Assembly: GCF_015751965.1 (NCBI RefSeq)
Contig: NZ_JADOVH010000002.1
Coordinates: 310,001 to 374,000 of the forward strand
Source: Frigoribacterium sp. CG_9.8
GTDB lineage: Bacteria > Actinomycetota > Actinomycetes > Actinomycetales > Microbacteriaceae
Length of the DNA stretch: 64,000 nt
Direction of reading: 5' to 3'
Below, piece by piece: positions 44,012-52,240 of this stretch (the stretch's first letter is position 1; each line of letters opens with the position of its first letter). The notes under the pieces were generated by a model. It was not told the origin of the DNA. It ran no database searches and saw only the letters and a list, made by a program, of their open reading frames with translations. Made by a program: the position numbers and the translations under genes.

Positions 44012-44359
44012 ATGCCGATCCTAGTGTTGTGGGCCGTCACGTACCGGAGCAGCGATAGTGGCATGGCTGTCGGACCGTTGATTCGGCACTGATGCACTCG
44101 CTTATCCTCGGTCGGGCGACGGAGCCAACTTCGCGGGGGACGAATCGCAGGACTCCCTTGTGGGTGGCATGCTAATCAGTACTATGAGCGGACTGCGGAT
44201 GACTGATGACCCCGACCGTCAACCGAACGGGCGGGAGCGCCTGATGGCGGCATCGGTGAGGTCCCGGGAGAGCACACAACGAAGGCACACCCGAACCGGG
44301 ATCGTCTCGGGCAATCCTGCTGGCCCCACCGCCAGCTGCCCCGGCGGGGAGGTGGGCGC
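44012..44359. other. spacer between panE and truB
   Basis: These 348 bases separate divergent panE and truB. The right half carries a small open frame that ends in a GTGA overlap with truB; the left half shows no gene, hairpin or repeat that I can support. Promoters for both genes must be here, but I could not place their boxes. Confidence 0.6.
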
Positions 44360-44363
44360 GTGA
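44184..44363 (+). CDS. possible small coupled ORF before truB
   Basis: About 59 residues from ATG 44184 (GTG 44160 gives 67). The product is basic, Arg/Thr-rich and without a recognised family. The only support is the exact four-base GTGA overlap with truB, which is common between real gene pairs in this window. There is no clear ribosome site. It may be a chance frame. Confidence 0.25.
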   Translation: MSGLRMTDDPDRQPNGRERLMAASVRSRESTQRRHTRTGIVSGNPAGPTASCPGGEVGA

Positions 44364-45361
44364 GTGAAGCGCTCGGCCGCAGCGGCATCCTGCTCATCGA
44401 CAAGCCGGCCGGTATTACGAGTCATGATGTCGTTGCGCGCACCCGCAAGCGTGCGGGTACGCGCAAGGTGGGCCATGCCGGCACGCTGGATCCGATGGCC
44501 ACCGGGCTTCTCGTGCTCGGCATCAATAACTCGACCAGGCTGCTCACTTACCTGGTGGGGCTCGACAAGGAATACTTCGCCACCATCCGACTCGGATCGG
44601 CTACCAATACCGACGACGCGCAGGGGGAGCCGATCGGGGTAGTCGATCGCGCACGGGTTGACGCACTCACCGAGGCCACCGTCTCCGCCGCGCTCACTCC
44701 GCTCAGGGGTGCGATCAGTCAGGTGCCGAGCAGCGTGAGCGCCATCCGCGTCGACGGCAAACGGGCGTACACCCTCGTGCGCGAGGGTGAGACGGTTGAA
44801 CTCGCACCGCGCTCGGTGGCCGTGTCCGCTCTTGAGGTGCTCCACTCGCGCCGCGAAGGGGCCTTCTACGATCTTGACGTGCGGGTGCGCTGCAGCTCTG
44901 GCACCTATATCCGGGCGATCGCGCGCGATCTTGGCGCGGCACTGGGCGTCGGTGGCCACCTCACCGCGCTGAGGCGCAGCATGATCGGACCATTCAGCGT
45001 TGCGGATGCCGCGGAGCTGGAGTCCCTCGATGTCGCCGCTGCTCTGCTCCCGCCAGCCGAGATTGCGACCGCGCTGTTTCCGGTGTTCGCGCTGGACTGT
45101 GATCAGGCGGTGGACCTCGGCCACGGAAAACGCCTCGTCGCGCAGCGCCCGGAGGGGCCACCCGGACCCATCGCGGCGATCGCGCCCGACGGTCGTCTGG
45201 TCGGCCTGGTGCAGTTTGCCGACGGCATCGGCACACCGATCGTCAACTTCGCGCCCGATGTTCTGAAGGAGCCGGTCCGTGCCGAGGAGCCGGCCAGTGT
45301 CAAGGAGCAGTTCAGCACCCAGCAGTCGGACCTTCCCTCGATACCGGTCGAAAACGCATGA
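44360..45361 (+). CDS. truB: tRNA pseudouridine-55 synthase
   Basis: 333 residues from a GTG. LLIDKPAGITSHDVVARTRK and GHAGTLDPMATGLLVLGI contain the catalytic Asp; VPSSVSAIRVDGKRAY and CSSGTYIRAIARDLG are further family motifs. TruB isomerises U55 in the T-loop of tRNAs. It carries a PUA-like C-terminus and a short acidic tail. The stop overlaps the next gene by four bases, starting a truB - membrane - membrane - ribF operon. Confidence 0.95.
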   Translation: MSEALGRSGILLIDKPAGITSHDVVARTRKRAGTRKVGHAGTLDPMATGLLVLGINNSTRLLTYLVGLDKEYFATIRLGSATNTDDAQGEPIGVVDRARVDALTEATVSAALTPLRGAISQVPSSVSAIRVDGKRAYTLVREGETVELAPRSVAVSALEVLHSRREGAFYDLDVRVRCSSGTYIRAIARDLGAALGVGGHLTALRRSMIGPFSVADAAELESLDVAAALLPPAEIATALFPVFALDCDQAVDLGHGKRLVAQRPEGPPGPIAAIAPDGRLVGLVQFADGIGTPIVNFAPDVLKEPVRAEEPASVKEQFSTQQSDLPSIPVENA

Positions 45362-45726
45362 TCGAGTTGTTCACCTGGGTGCAGGTCGCAGTGGCGGTTG
45401 TCGCAGGACTGTTCTGTCTCGTGCTCGGACTGCTCGGCCGCCAGCCCAATGATTATTCACTCGGAGCGACACTGCTGGTCGAGGTACTTCTTGTCGTGCA
45501 GCTCGTCGTTGCACTCATTGCCCCGTTCGCAGGCAATCCGCCAAGTGGGAGTCTCCCCGAGTTTTATATCTATCTCATTTCGGCACTGCTCTTGCCGCCA
45601 CTCGCAGGATTCTGGGCACTCCTCGAGCGCAATCGCTGGGCGACTGTGGTGCTCGGTGTCATTTGTCTCGCCGTCGCGGTGATGGTCTACCGCATGTATC
45701 AGATTTGGGTCTTTCAAGTGGCCTAA
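45358..45726 (+). CDS. small membrane protein, unknown
   Basis: 122 residues overlapping truB by ATGA. Four hydrophobic helices (about 7-27, 38-58, 68-88, 92-112) cover nearly the whole protein. No catalytic motif or family was recognised. It is the second gene of the truB-ribF operon, and actinobacterial genomes often carry such a membrane protein here; function unknown. Confidence 0.8.
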   Translation: MIELFTWVQVAVAVVAGLFCLVLGLLGRQPNDYSLGATLLVEVLLVVQLVVALIAPFAGNPPSGSLPEFYIYLISALLLPPLAGFWALLERNRWATVVLGVICLAVAVMVYRMYQIWVFQVA

Positions 45727-45736
45727 TCTTGACCTA

Positions 45737-46204
45737 ATGGCTGTCAACTCATCTCCCCGCCCGGTGCGGACAAAATCGCTGGGAATCGGGCGGGTCCTCG
45801 TGGTCGTCTACGGCATCCTCGCGCTTGCTGCGACGGGACGCTCGGTGTTCCAGATCATGGACCGATTCGCTGAAGCACCGCTCGCCTTCTCGCTCTCAGC
45901 GATCTCCGCAGTCGTCTACATCGTCGCGACCATCGCGCTCGTCGCCCCGGGTGCGAACTGGTACGCCGTAGCTCGGCTCACCATCTGGTTCGAGCTCGTC
46001 GGGGTGCTCGTAGTCGGCACCATCAGCCTCGCCGCCCCCGGTTTGCTCGGGCTCAACAGCACCAACCCGTTCGGGAGGGAGTCCACGGTGTGGTCTGCTT
46101 ACGGCCTCGGCTATCTGCTCATCCCGCTTGTGCTCCCGGTGCTTGGCCTGCTTTATCTGCGCACTCGCCGCCCTGCTGCCGGTGCGACGGATGATGCGGC
46201 ATGA
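45737..46204 (+). CDS. membrane protein, unknown
   Basis: 155 residues, four predicted helices (about 17-38, 50-72, 80-105, 118-140) with a short basic N-terminus and an Arg-rich then acidic tail. It starts 10 bases after the preceding membrane protein and overlaps ribF by ATGA. No family is recognised. Confidence 0.8.
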   Translation: MAVNSSPRPVRTKSLGIGRVLVVVYGILALAATGRSVFQIMDRFAEAPLAFSLSAISAVVYIVATIALVAPGANWYAVARLTIWFELVGVLVVGTISLAAPGLLGLNSTNPFGRESTVWSAYGLGYLLIPLVLPVLGLLYLRTRRPAAGATDDAA

Positions 46205-47166
46205 GGTTCTATCCCTCTCTGGATGATGTGCCAGCCGACTTCGGTCCCTCCGCTGTCACGATCGGAAAATTCGACGGCGTGCACTCGGGTCATCGCAGCA
46301 TCATTGCGAACCTGCGCCGGGAGGCTGCCGTGGCCGGGCTGGTATCGACGGTGCTCACTTTCGACCGGCATCCGTTCGCCCTTCTCAGCCCGGAAACGCT
46401 CCCCGAGAGCCTCACGAGCAATGACCAGAAGCGTGCCGTGCTCGAGACGACCGGCATCGATGCCCTGGTGATGATCGAGTTCACCCACGCCTTCAGCCTC
46501 AAGGAACCGCAGGATTTCGTGACGGATGTCCTGGTCGCCACCCTGCACGCACAGCTGGTTTTCGTCGGACCCGACTTTCGATTCGGCCACTGGGGGCTTG
46601 GCACCGCAGAGGAACTCGGACGGCTCGGTCGCCTCCACGGGTTCGAGGTGCGCGAGATCCAGGCTGTTCGCCCATCCGGGGACCGGGTCATCTCCTCCAC
46701 CTGGATTCGTGACCTGCTGGCGCAGGGGCGTGTCGCCGAAGCTGCGACCATGCTCGAACGCCTGGCGACTGTGCGCGGAGTAGTGGTGCCGGGGGAGCGT
46801 CGCGGGCGCGAGCTCGGATACCCGACCGCTAATCTCGCCCGCTCTGTCGAGGGTTACGTACCGGCTGATGGGGTCTATGCGGCCTATGCCACGGTCGACG
46901 GCCGTCGGATACCCGCCGCGGTATCGATCGGCAACAATCCGACCTTCGTCGGAGTGCCCGACAAGCAGATCGAAGCCCACCTGCTCGATGAAGACCTCGA
47001 TCTGTACGGCAAGACGGTGGAGATCGCGTTCGTCGAGTACATCCGCGGCATGGAGAAGTTTGCCAGTGTTGGCGAATTGGTCACCCAGATGACCCAGGAC
47101 GAGGTTCGCGTGCGGCAACTGCTCGGGATGCCGGACCGCACGACGCCGATCGGCCCGCGCTCCTAG
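46201..47166 (+). CDS. ribF: bifunctional riboflavin kinase/FAD synthetase
   Basis: 321 residues. The FAD synthetase half has VTIGKFDGVHSGHRSII and VFVGPDFRFG, with ISSTWIRDLL in place of the usual ISST-R motif. The riboflavin kinase half has GRELGYPTANLA and the PADGVYAA segment. It makes FMN and FAD in the cytoplasm. No FMN riboswitch is visible, and there is little room, as the gene overlaps its upstream neighbour. FMN supply is relevant to the LOV protein at 60571. Confidence 0.96.
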   Translation: MRFYPSLDDVPADFGPSAVTIGKFDGVHSGHRSIIANLRREAAVAGLVSTVLTFDRHPFALLSPETLPESLTSNDQKRAVLETTGIDALVMIEFTHAFSLKEPQDFVTDVLVATLHAQLVFVGPDFRFGHWGLGTAEELGRLGRLHGFEVREIQAVRPSGDRVISSTWIRDLLAQGRVAEAATMLERLATVRGVVVPGERRGRELGYPTANLARSVEGYVPADGVYAAYATVDGRRIPAAVSIGNNPTFVGVPDKQIEAHLLDEDLDLYGKTVEIAFVEYIRGMEKFASVGELVTQMTQDEVRVRQLLGMPDRTTPIGPRS

Positions 47167-47216
47167 GTGTACTGCCTGGGCCCGCGCGCTCCCGCTGCCG
47201 ACTGCATACGTGCAGG

Positions 47217-48149
47217 TCAGGCCACCACCGCGGAGCGATGCACGAGCGCTGCGGCTCCGATGAGCGGGCCGTCGCTCGAGAGTCCCGAAGGAACCACCTT
47301 CACCTTGGTGACAAAACCGAACTGCCAGCGGGTGGCTATGGCGGTGCGTATGTGGTCGAACAGAACCGGGGTCACCTGTGAGAATCCGCCGCCGATCGCC
47401 ACGATCTCGAGGTCGACGAGGGATGTCGCGGAGGCGATCACCTGCCCGATGGCGCGTCCAGAACGCTCGATGGCCGCAGCGGCAATCGGGTCGCCAGCGC
47501 GAAAGCTCGCCCCGAGTTGCTCTCCGGTGGTGCCCGTCCAGCCCTGGCGGCGTGCCCAGGCGACCGTCTTCGGCCCGGATGCGATCGCTTCGACACATCC
47601 GATGCCGCCGCACAGGCAGGGATCATCGAAGCCGGCAACCTCGACGTGACCGATGTGTCCGGCATTGCCGGTGGGACCAGACACGGTATTGCCGTGCAGC
47701 ACCAGGCCGCCCCCGATTCCGGTGGAGACGATCATGCCCATCACGTTGTCGTAGCCGCGACCGGCGCCGACCCAGTGTTCCGCGAGCGCGATGCAGATGC
47801 CGTCCATGCGCAGCAGCACCGGAATATCGGGAAGGGCGGATGCGACCTGGTCGCGAAGCGGGTAGTCGCGCCACACTCCGAGGTTGAGCGGCGAGACGCG
47901 TCCCTCTAGCTCATTCACCGGCCCCGCGGATCCGATGCCGGCACCGATGAGCCTCGCACCGACCGGAGCAGCCGCGGCGGCACGGCCGACAACCTCGTCG
48001 ACGGAGTGGGCGAGCCCGTCGGAGTCCCGCTCCGGCCCGGTCGGAGCACGAAAACGGCTGCCGGACAGCACGACTCCATCGGTATCGACGAGAGCAGCTT
48101 CGACTTTCGTGCCCCCGACATCCACGGCCAGTGCGAAGACCGCGCTCAC
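47217..48149 (-). CDS. ROK-family sugar kinase (glucokinase-like)
   Basis: 310 residues from GTG 48149, which overlaps the upstream membrane-protein stop as GTGA; the much longer frame upstream is rejected. The phosphate-binding start is ALAVDVGGTKVEAALVD; GIGGGLVLHG and GHIGHVEV follow. The ROK zinc motif is DPCLCGGIGCVEA. ROK kinases phosphorylate glucose, fructose or amino sugars in the cytoplasm. The substrate is unresolved; glucokinase is the default guess. Confidence 0.9.
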   Translation of the reverse strand: MSAVFALAVDVGGTKVEAALVDTDGVVLSGSRFRAPTGPERDSDGLAHSVDEVVGRAAAAAPVGARLIGAGIGSAGPVNELEGRVSPLNLGVWRDYPLRDQVASALPDIPVLLRMDGICIALAEHWVGAGRGYDNVMGMIVSTGIGGGLVLHGNTVSGPTGNAGHIGHVEVAGFDDPCLCGGIGCVEAIASGPKTVAWARRQGWTGTTGEQLGASFRAGDPIAAAAIERSGRAIGQVIASATSLVDLEIVAIGGGFSQVTPVLFDHIRTAIATRWQFGFVTKVKVVPSGLSSDGPLIGAAALVHRSAVVA

Positions 48150-48484
48150 ACGGCAACTCGCGACGCAATGAACGGCACAAGGTTGTAGAACGCGAACATG
48201 GCGACAATGCCGACGAGCGGCCTGTAAAAGGCATAGCGCCCGCGCACTTCGAAGAGGATGAACATCGCCGTGCCGGCGAACCAGGACAGCACCGCGAGGA
48301 TCTTCGTAGCGATGCCGAACACCGGGACGACGAATTCGTCGGCATAGAAACTCGCCAGCGCGAGCATGAAGATCAGGCCGACGAGGCTGATCAGGATTGC
48401 CACGATGATGTCGACCACCACCACGGGTCGCGGCCGGCGTCTGCGAGCCGTGGCCGCGAGGTGATTCGGCATCTTCGTCGTCAT
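48146..48484 (-). CDS. small membrane protein, coupled to ROK kinase
   Basis: 112 residues with three hydrophobic helices (about 22-45, 52-75, 88-108) and a basic N-terminus. It begins the two-gene minus-strand operon with the ROK kinase. No family was recognised. It is divergent from the SorC-type regulator. Confidence 0.78.
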   Translation of the reverse strand: MTTKMPNHLAATARRRRPRPVVVVDIIVAILISLVGLIFMLALASFYADEFVVPVFGIATKILAVLSWFAGTAMFILFEVRGRYAFYRPLVGIVAMFAFYNLVPFIASRVAV

Positions 48485-48622
48485 GCGAACAGCCTATTGG
48501 AGGGCTCGCGGTGCGCAGTTCGCCTGTCGTCGGGCTGATGGTTATGAGGCTCTGCCACACTGCCGCGCACGCCGCCAACCGTTCCGACGACGCCCACTCA
48601 GGTGAGCAGGCGCTACTCTCTA

Positions 48623-48640
48623 ATTGCTCAGATGAGCAAT
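48623..48640. promoter_or_regulatory. 8-2-8 inverted repeat, likely SorC/DeoR operator
   Basis: ATTGCTCA and its exact reverse complement TGAGCAAT flank a GA spacer. Further TGAGCA/TGCTCA half-sites lie at about 48603 and 48644. It is 72 bp before the regulator's ATG, suited to autoregulation of the deo operon. Confidence 0.75.
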
Positions 48641-48711
48641 CAGTGCTCAAATGTTGTACTCGGGCAATCGACCCAATAGCGTTGGCACATCGGGTGAGAA
48701 GGAGGCGGCGG

Positions 48712-49683
48712 ATGGCGACATCGACAGAAATGCTTTCCGTGCGGGCCGCCGAGCTGTACTACGAAGAAAACAAGACCCAGGACGAGATCGGATCCCTGCT
48801 CGGACTCACCCGCTGGAAGGTGGGTCGCCTGCTCAGCCAAGCGCGAGAACTGGGAATCGTTCGAATCGAAATCGTACATCCGAGTGCCAGAAAGCTGTCA
48901 CTGGAACGAGAGCTGCGAGAGCGCTTCTCATTGGCGGACGCCGTCGTAGTGCCCTCGCCCTCTGACGGATCCAGCCTGGCCGACCGGGTTGCCGAAGCGG
49001 CAGCCCACTACTTGCACGCGTTGCGTCCGGTGCCGCGAACCCTCGGTGTGAGCTGGGGTCGCACCGTGGATGCCGTTGCCGAGCGGCTTCCCCAGGGCTG
49101 GGCGCGGGGCGTCGATGTCGTGCAAATCAACGGGGGAGTGAGCCTCAACCGCCGCGCGGGCAATGCTGCCTCAACCGCCGTCGCAATCGCGCGTTCCGGC
49201 GGCGGGCAGGCCACACTGCTGCCGAGCCCGGCGATTCTCGAGCACCGTAAGACCCGACTCGCTATCGAAGCCGACCGCACGGTGGCCGGAGTGCTCGAGC
49301 GGGCTGCCGGGGCATCCGCCTACCTCTACAGCGCCGGCGTGGCGGATGCGAGCTCAGTGCTGGTCGACAGCGGCTATCTGAGCCTGGACGATATCGCCCA
49401 GCTGGTGGCGAGGGGTGCCGTCGGTGATGTTGTCGGGCGCTACATTGACGCGGATGGCAACATCGTCGACAACGAATTAGACGAACGTACAGTGGGAGTT
49501 TCCCTCGAACAACTGAGAGCGGCGGCCGTCGCGATCGCGGTGATTGCCGGCGAGCCGAAGCACGCAATCGCTCGTGCGGTTGTGTCAAGTTCGCTGTGCT
49601 CGGTCTTTATCACCGACGAGGCGACCGCGCGGGCCGTGCTCGACTCTTCAGACTCCGGCACCACAATTCAGGAAAGAAGCTGA
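48712..49683 (+). CDS. SorC-family transcriptional regulator (DeoR-like)
   Basis: 323 residues from ATG 48712 with GAAGGAGG upstream; a frame reaching back to 48511 is rejected. The N-terminal helix-turn-helix (about 18-45) reads KTQDEIGSLLGLTRWKVGRLL. The C-terminal effector domain has LGVSWGRTVDAVAERL and DVVQINGG, typical of the SorC sugar-phosphate-binding fold. Bacillus subtilis DeoR, which responds to deoxyribose 5-phosphate, belongs to this family. deoC starts four bases later, so the gene probably regulates its own operon through the inverted repeat at 48623. Confidence 0.9.
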   Translation: MATSTEMLSVRAAELYYEENKTQDEIGSLLGLTRWKVGRLLSQARELGIVRIEIVHPSARKLSLERELRERFSLADAVVVPSPSDGSSLADRVAEAAAHYLHALRPVPRTLGVSWGRTVDAVAERLPQGWARGVDVVQINGGVSLNRRAGNAASTAVAIARSGGGQATLLPSPAILEHRKTRLAIEADRTVAGVLERAAGASAYLYSAGVADASSVLVDSGYLSLDDIAQLVARGAVGDVVGRYIDADGNIVDNELDERTVGVSLEQLRAAAVAIAVIAGEPKHAIARAVVSSSLCSVFITDEATARAVLDSSDSGTTIQERS

Positions 49684-49687
49684 CAGT

Positions 49688-50707
49688 ATGGCCATCGAAC
49701 AGGCGACACCGCTCGCTCCCCACTCACTCGCCCCTGCCGAGCGCGCGATCCAGCTCATCGGCGGCGAACTCACCGAGAAGAGCCTTCGGCTGCATCTCGA
49801 GGGACTGCCAGGGGTGGATGCGGTTGGTCTCGAAGCCCGCGCCGCCGCGCTCGGCACCCGCTCGATCAAAACCACGTCAAAGGCCTGGGCGCTCGACACG
49901 ATCATCGAACTCATCGACCTGACAACCCTCGAGGGTGCAGATACCCCCGGCAAGGTGGCGTCACTCGTTGCGAAGGCGATCAACCCCGACCCCTCGGATC
50001 TGACCACCCCCTGCGTCGCCGCGGTCTGCGTCTACGGCGACATGGTGCCCTACGCACTCGAGGCGCTCGGAACCGCTGGGGGTGAGTCTGGAATCCATAT
50101 CGCTGCGGTGGCTACCGCCTTCCCGAGTGGTCGGGCATCCCTGCCGGTGAAGATTGCCGACACCAGGGACGCCGTGCGATTCGGCGCCGACGAGATCGAC
50201 ATGGTGATCGATCGTGGGGCATTCCTTTCCGGACGGTACGGACTCGTCTTCGACCAGATCGTGGCGGTGAAAGAGGCCTGCCGGCGTGAGGACGGCAGCT
50301 CTGCTCACCTCAAAGTGATTCTCGAAACCGGGGAACTCACCACGTATGACAACGTGCGACGAGCATCCTGGCTCGCAATTTTGGCCGGTGCGGACTTCAT
50401 CAAAACCTCGACCGGCAAGGTGGCCCCCGCCGCGACCCTCCCGGTAACACTGCTCATGCTGCAGGTCGTGAACGACTGGTATCGCCTCACCGGCGAGCGC
50501 ATCGGCGTGAAGCCGGCCGGTGGCATCCGCACCTCGAAGGACGCGATCAAATATCTGGTGACTGTCGCCGAGACCGTTGGCCAGGAGTGGCTTCAGCGGC
50601 ACCTGTTCCGATTCGGGGCATCGAGCCTGCTCAATGACGTGCTGCTGCAGCGTCAAAAACTCACCTCCGGCCACTACAGCGGCCCCGACTACGTAACGGT
50701 GGACTGA
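49688..50707 (+). CDS. deoC: deoxyribose-phosphate aldolase
   Basis: 339 residues from ATG 49688. DMVIDRGAFLSG, the Schiff-base lysine in FIKTSTGK and the KPAGGIRTSKDA strand are the DeoC active-site elements. It cleaves 2-deoxyribose 5-phosphate to glyceraldehyde 3-phosphate and acetaldehyde. The N-terminal about 80 residues extend beyond minimal bacterial DeoC and match the longer actinobacterial form. The ALDH genes after it would oxidise the acetaldehyde. Confidence 0.94.
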   Translation: MAIEQATPLAPHSLAPAERAIQLIGGELTEKSLRLHLEGLPGVDAVGLEARAAALGTRSIKTTSKAWALDTIIELIDLTTLEGADTPGKVASLVAKAINPDPSDLTTPCVAAVCVYGDMVPYALEALGTAGGESGIHIAAVATAFPSGRASLPVKIADTRDAVRFGADEIDMVIDRGAFLSGRYGLVFDQIVAVKEACRREDGSSAHLKVILETGELTTYDNVRRASWLAILAGADFIKTSTGKVAPAATLPVTLLMLQVVNDWYRLTGERIGVKPAGGIRTSKDAIKYLVTVAETVGQEWLQRHLFRFGASSLLNDVLLQRQKLTSGHYSGPDYVTVD

Positions 50708-50713
50708 ATCACA

Positions 50714-52240
50714 ATGACTGAAACCATTCGCTTCCTCGACTACGCCCCGGCCCCCGAGTCCACGGCGATCCTCACACTCCGTGAGAGCTACGGCCTCTTC
50801 ATCGACGGCGAGTTCTCCGACGGCCATGGCGAGTCCTTTTCGACCATCTCCCCGGCCACCGAGAAGAAGATTGCCCAGATATCGACGGCGGATGCTTCGG
50901 ATGTCGACCGCGCCGTCGCCGCAGCCCGCCGCGCCTACAGCCGCACCTGGTCGAAGCTTTCGGGCGCTGACCGCGGCAAGTACCTCTTCCGTATCGCGCG
51001 CCTGGTGCAGGAGCGCGCCCGCGAACTCGCCGTCGCCGAGAGCCTGGATAACGGTAAGCCGATCAGGGAGAGCCGGGATGTCGACGTGCCACTCGTCGCC
51101 GCGTGGTTCTTCTACTACGCCGGCTGGGCCGACAAGCTCGACTATGCCGGTGTGGGGCCGAATCCGCGATCGCTTGGTGTCGCCGCGCAGGTGATCCCGT
51201 GGAACTTCCCGCTGCTGATGCTCGCGTGGAAGATCGCCCCGGCGCTCGCCGCAGGCAACACCGTCGTGATCAAGCCGGCAGAGACCACGCCGCTCACCGC
51301 GCTCATCTTCGCCGAAATCCTCCAGCAGGCTGACCTCCCGGCCGGCGTCGTCAACATCATCACGGGCGCGGGGGACACCGGGTCACTGCTGGTGAATCAT
51401 CCGGATGTCAACAAGGTTGCGTTCACCGGATCGACCGCGGTCGGTCGCTCCATCGCCCGCTCCACCGCTGGCTCAGGCAAGAAGCTCACGCTTGAGCTTG
51501 GAGGCAAGGCCGCGAACATCGTGTTCGATGACGCGCCGATGGACCAGGCGATCGAGGGCATAGTCAACGGCATCTTCTTCAATCAGGGTCACGTGTGCTG
51601 TGCCGGATCCCGTCTGCTCGTGCAGGAGAACGTGAAAGATGAGGTGGTCGACCGGCTCAAGGCACGCCTCTCGACGCTGCGCCTCGGTGATCCGCTTGAC
51701 AAGAACACCGACATCGGGGCGATCAATTCGCGCGCGCAACTGGACCGCATCCGCGAGCTCTCCGACATCGGTGAGCAGGAGGGTGCCGAGCGCTGGACTG
51801 CGGATTGCGAGATACCGAAAACCGGATTCTGGTTCGCACCAACCATCTTCACCAACGTGTCGACGAGCCACCGGATCGCCCGCGAAGAAGTTTTTGGACC
51901 GGTGCTCAGCGTGCTGAGCTTCCGCACCCCCGCCGAGGCCATCGCGAAGGCGAACAACACGCCCTACGGCCTCTCGGCCGGCATCTGGAGCTCGAACGGC
52001 AGCCGGGTGCTCGGTGTTGCCGACAAGCTGCGCGCCGGTGTTATCTGGGCGAACACTTTTAACCAATTCGATCCGGCCAGCCCATTCGGCGGCTACAAAG
52101 AGTCCGGCTACGGCCGTGAGGGTGGTCGGCACGGGCTCGCTGCGTATCTGACGAGCGCGGCCCGTGAATCCCTTGGTCAAGTAGCGCCGTCTTCGGCGCC
52201 CATCGAGACCCCCGCCGCGACCAAGAAGGCCACGAAATGA
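50714..52240 (+). CDS. aldehyde dehydrogenase, ALDH16-like complete half
   Basis: 508 residues. The NAD site is VIPWNFPLLMLAWKIAPALA (20 residues shown), with FTGSTAVGRSI, LELGGKAANIVFDD carrying the general-base Glu, and NQGHVCCAGSR in which Cys295 is the nucleophile. ENTFNQFDPASPFGGYKESGYG-like C-terminal motifs are intact. It starts six bases after deoC, so acetaldehyde from deoxyribose is the probable substrate. The NQGHVCCAGSR wording and the truncated ALDH gene that follows are reminiscent of ALDH16. Confidence 0.92.
   Translation: MTETIRFLDYAPAPESTAILTLRESYGLFIDGEFSDGHGESFSTISPATEKKIAQISTADASDVDRAVAAARRAYSRTWSKLSGADRGKYLFRIARLVQERARELAVAESLDNGKPIRESRDVDVPLVAAWFFYYAGWADKLDYAGVGPNPRSLGVAAQVIPWNFPLLMLAWKIAPALAAGNTVVIKPAETTPLTALIFAEILQQADLPAGVVNIITGAGDTGSLLVNHPDVNKVAFTGSTAVGRSIARSTAGSGKKLTLELGGKAANIVFDDAPMDQAIEGIVNGIFFNQGHVCCAGSRLLVQENVKDEVVDRLKARLSTLRLGDPLDKNTDIGAINSRAQLDRIRELSDIGEQEGAERWTADCEIPKTGFWFAPTIFTNVSTSHRIAREEVFGPVLSVLSFRTPAEAIAKANNTPYGLSAGIWSSNGSRVLGVADKLRAGVIWANTFNQFDPASPFGGYKESGYGREGGRHGLAAYLTSAARESLGQVAPSSAPIETPAATKKATK

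Noticed and set aside
48150-48650. N-terminal extension of the ROK kinase by 167 residues
   Set aside because: It overlaps the well-supported membrane-protein gene and the divergent promoter; GTG 48149 gives the normal ROK start.
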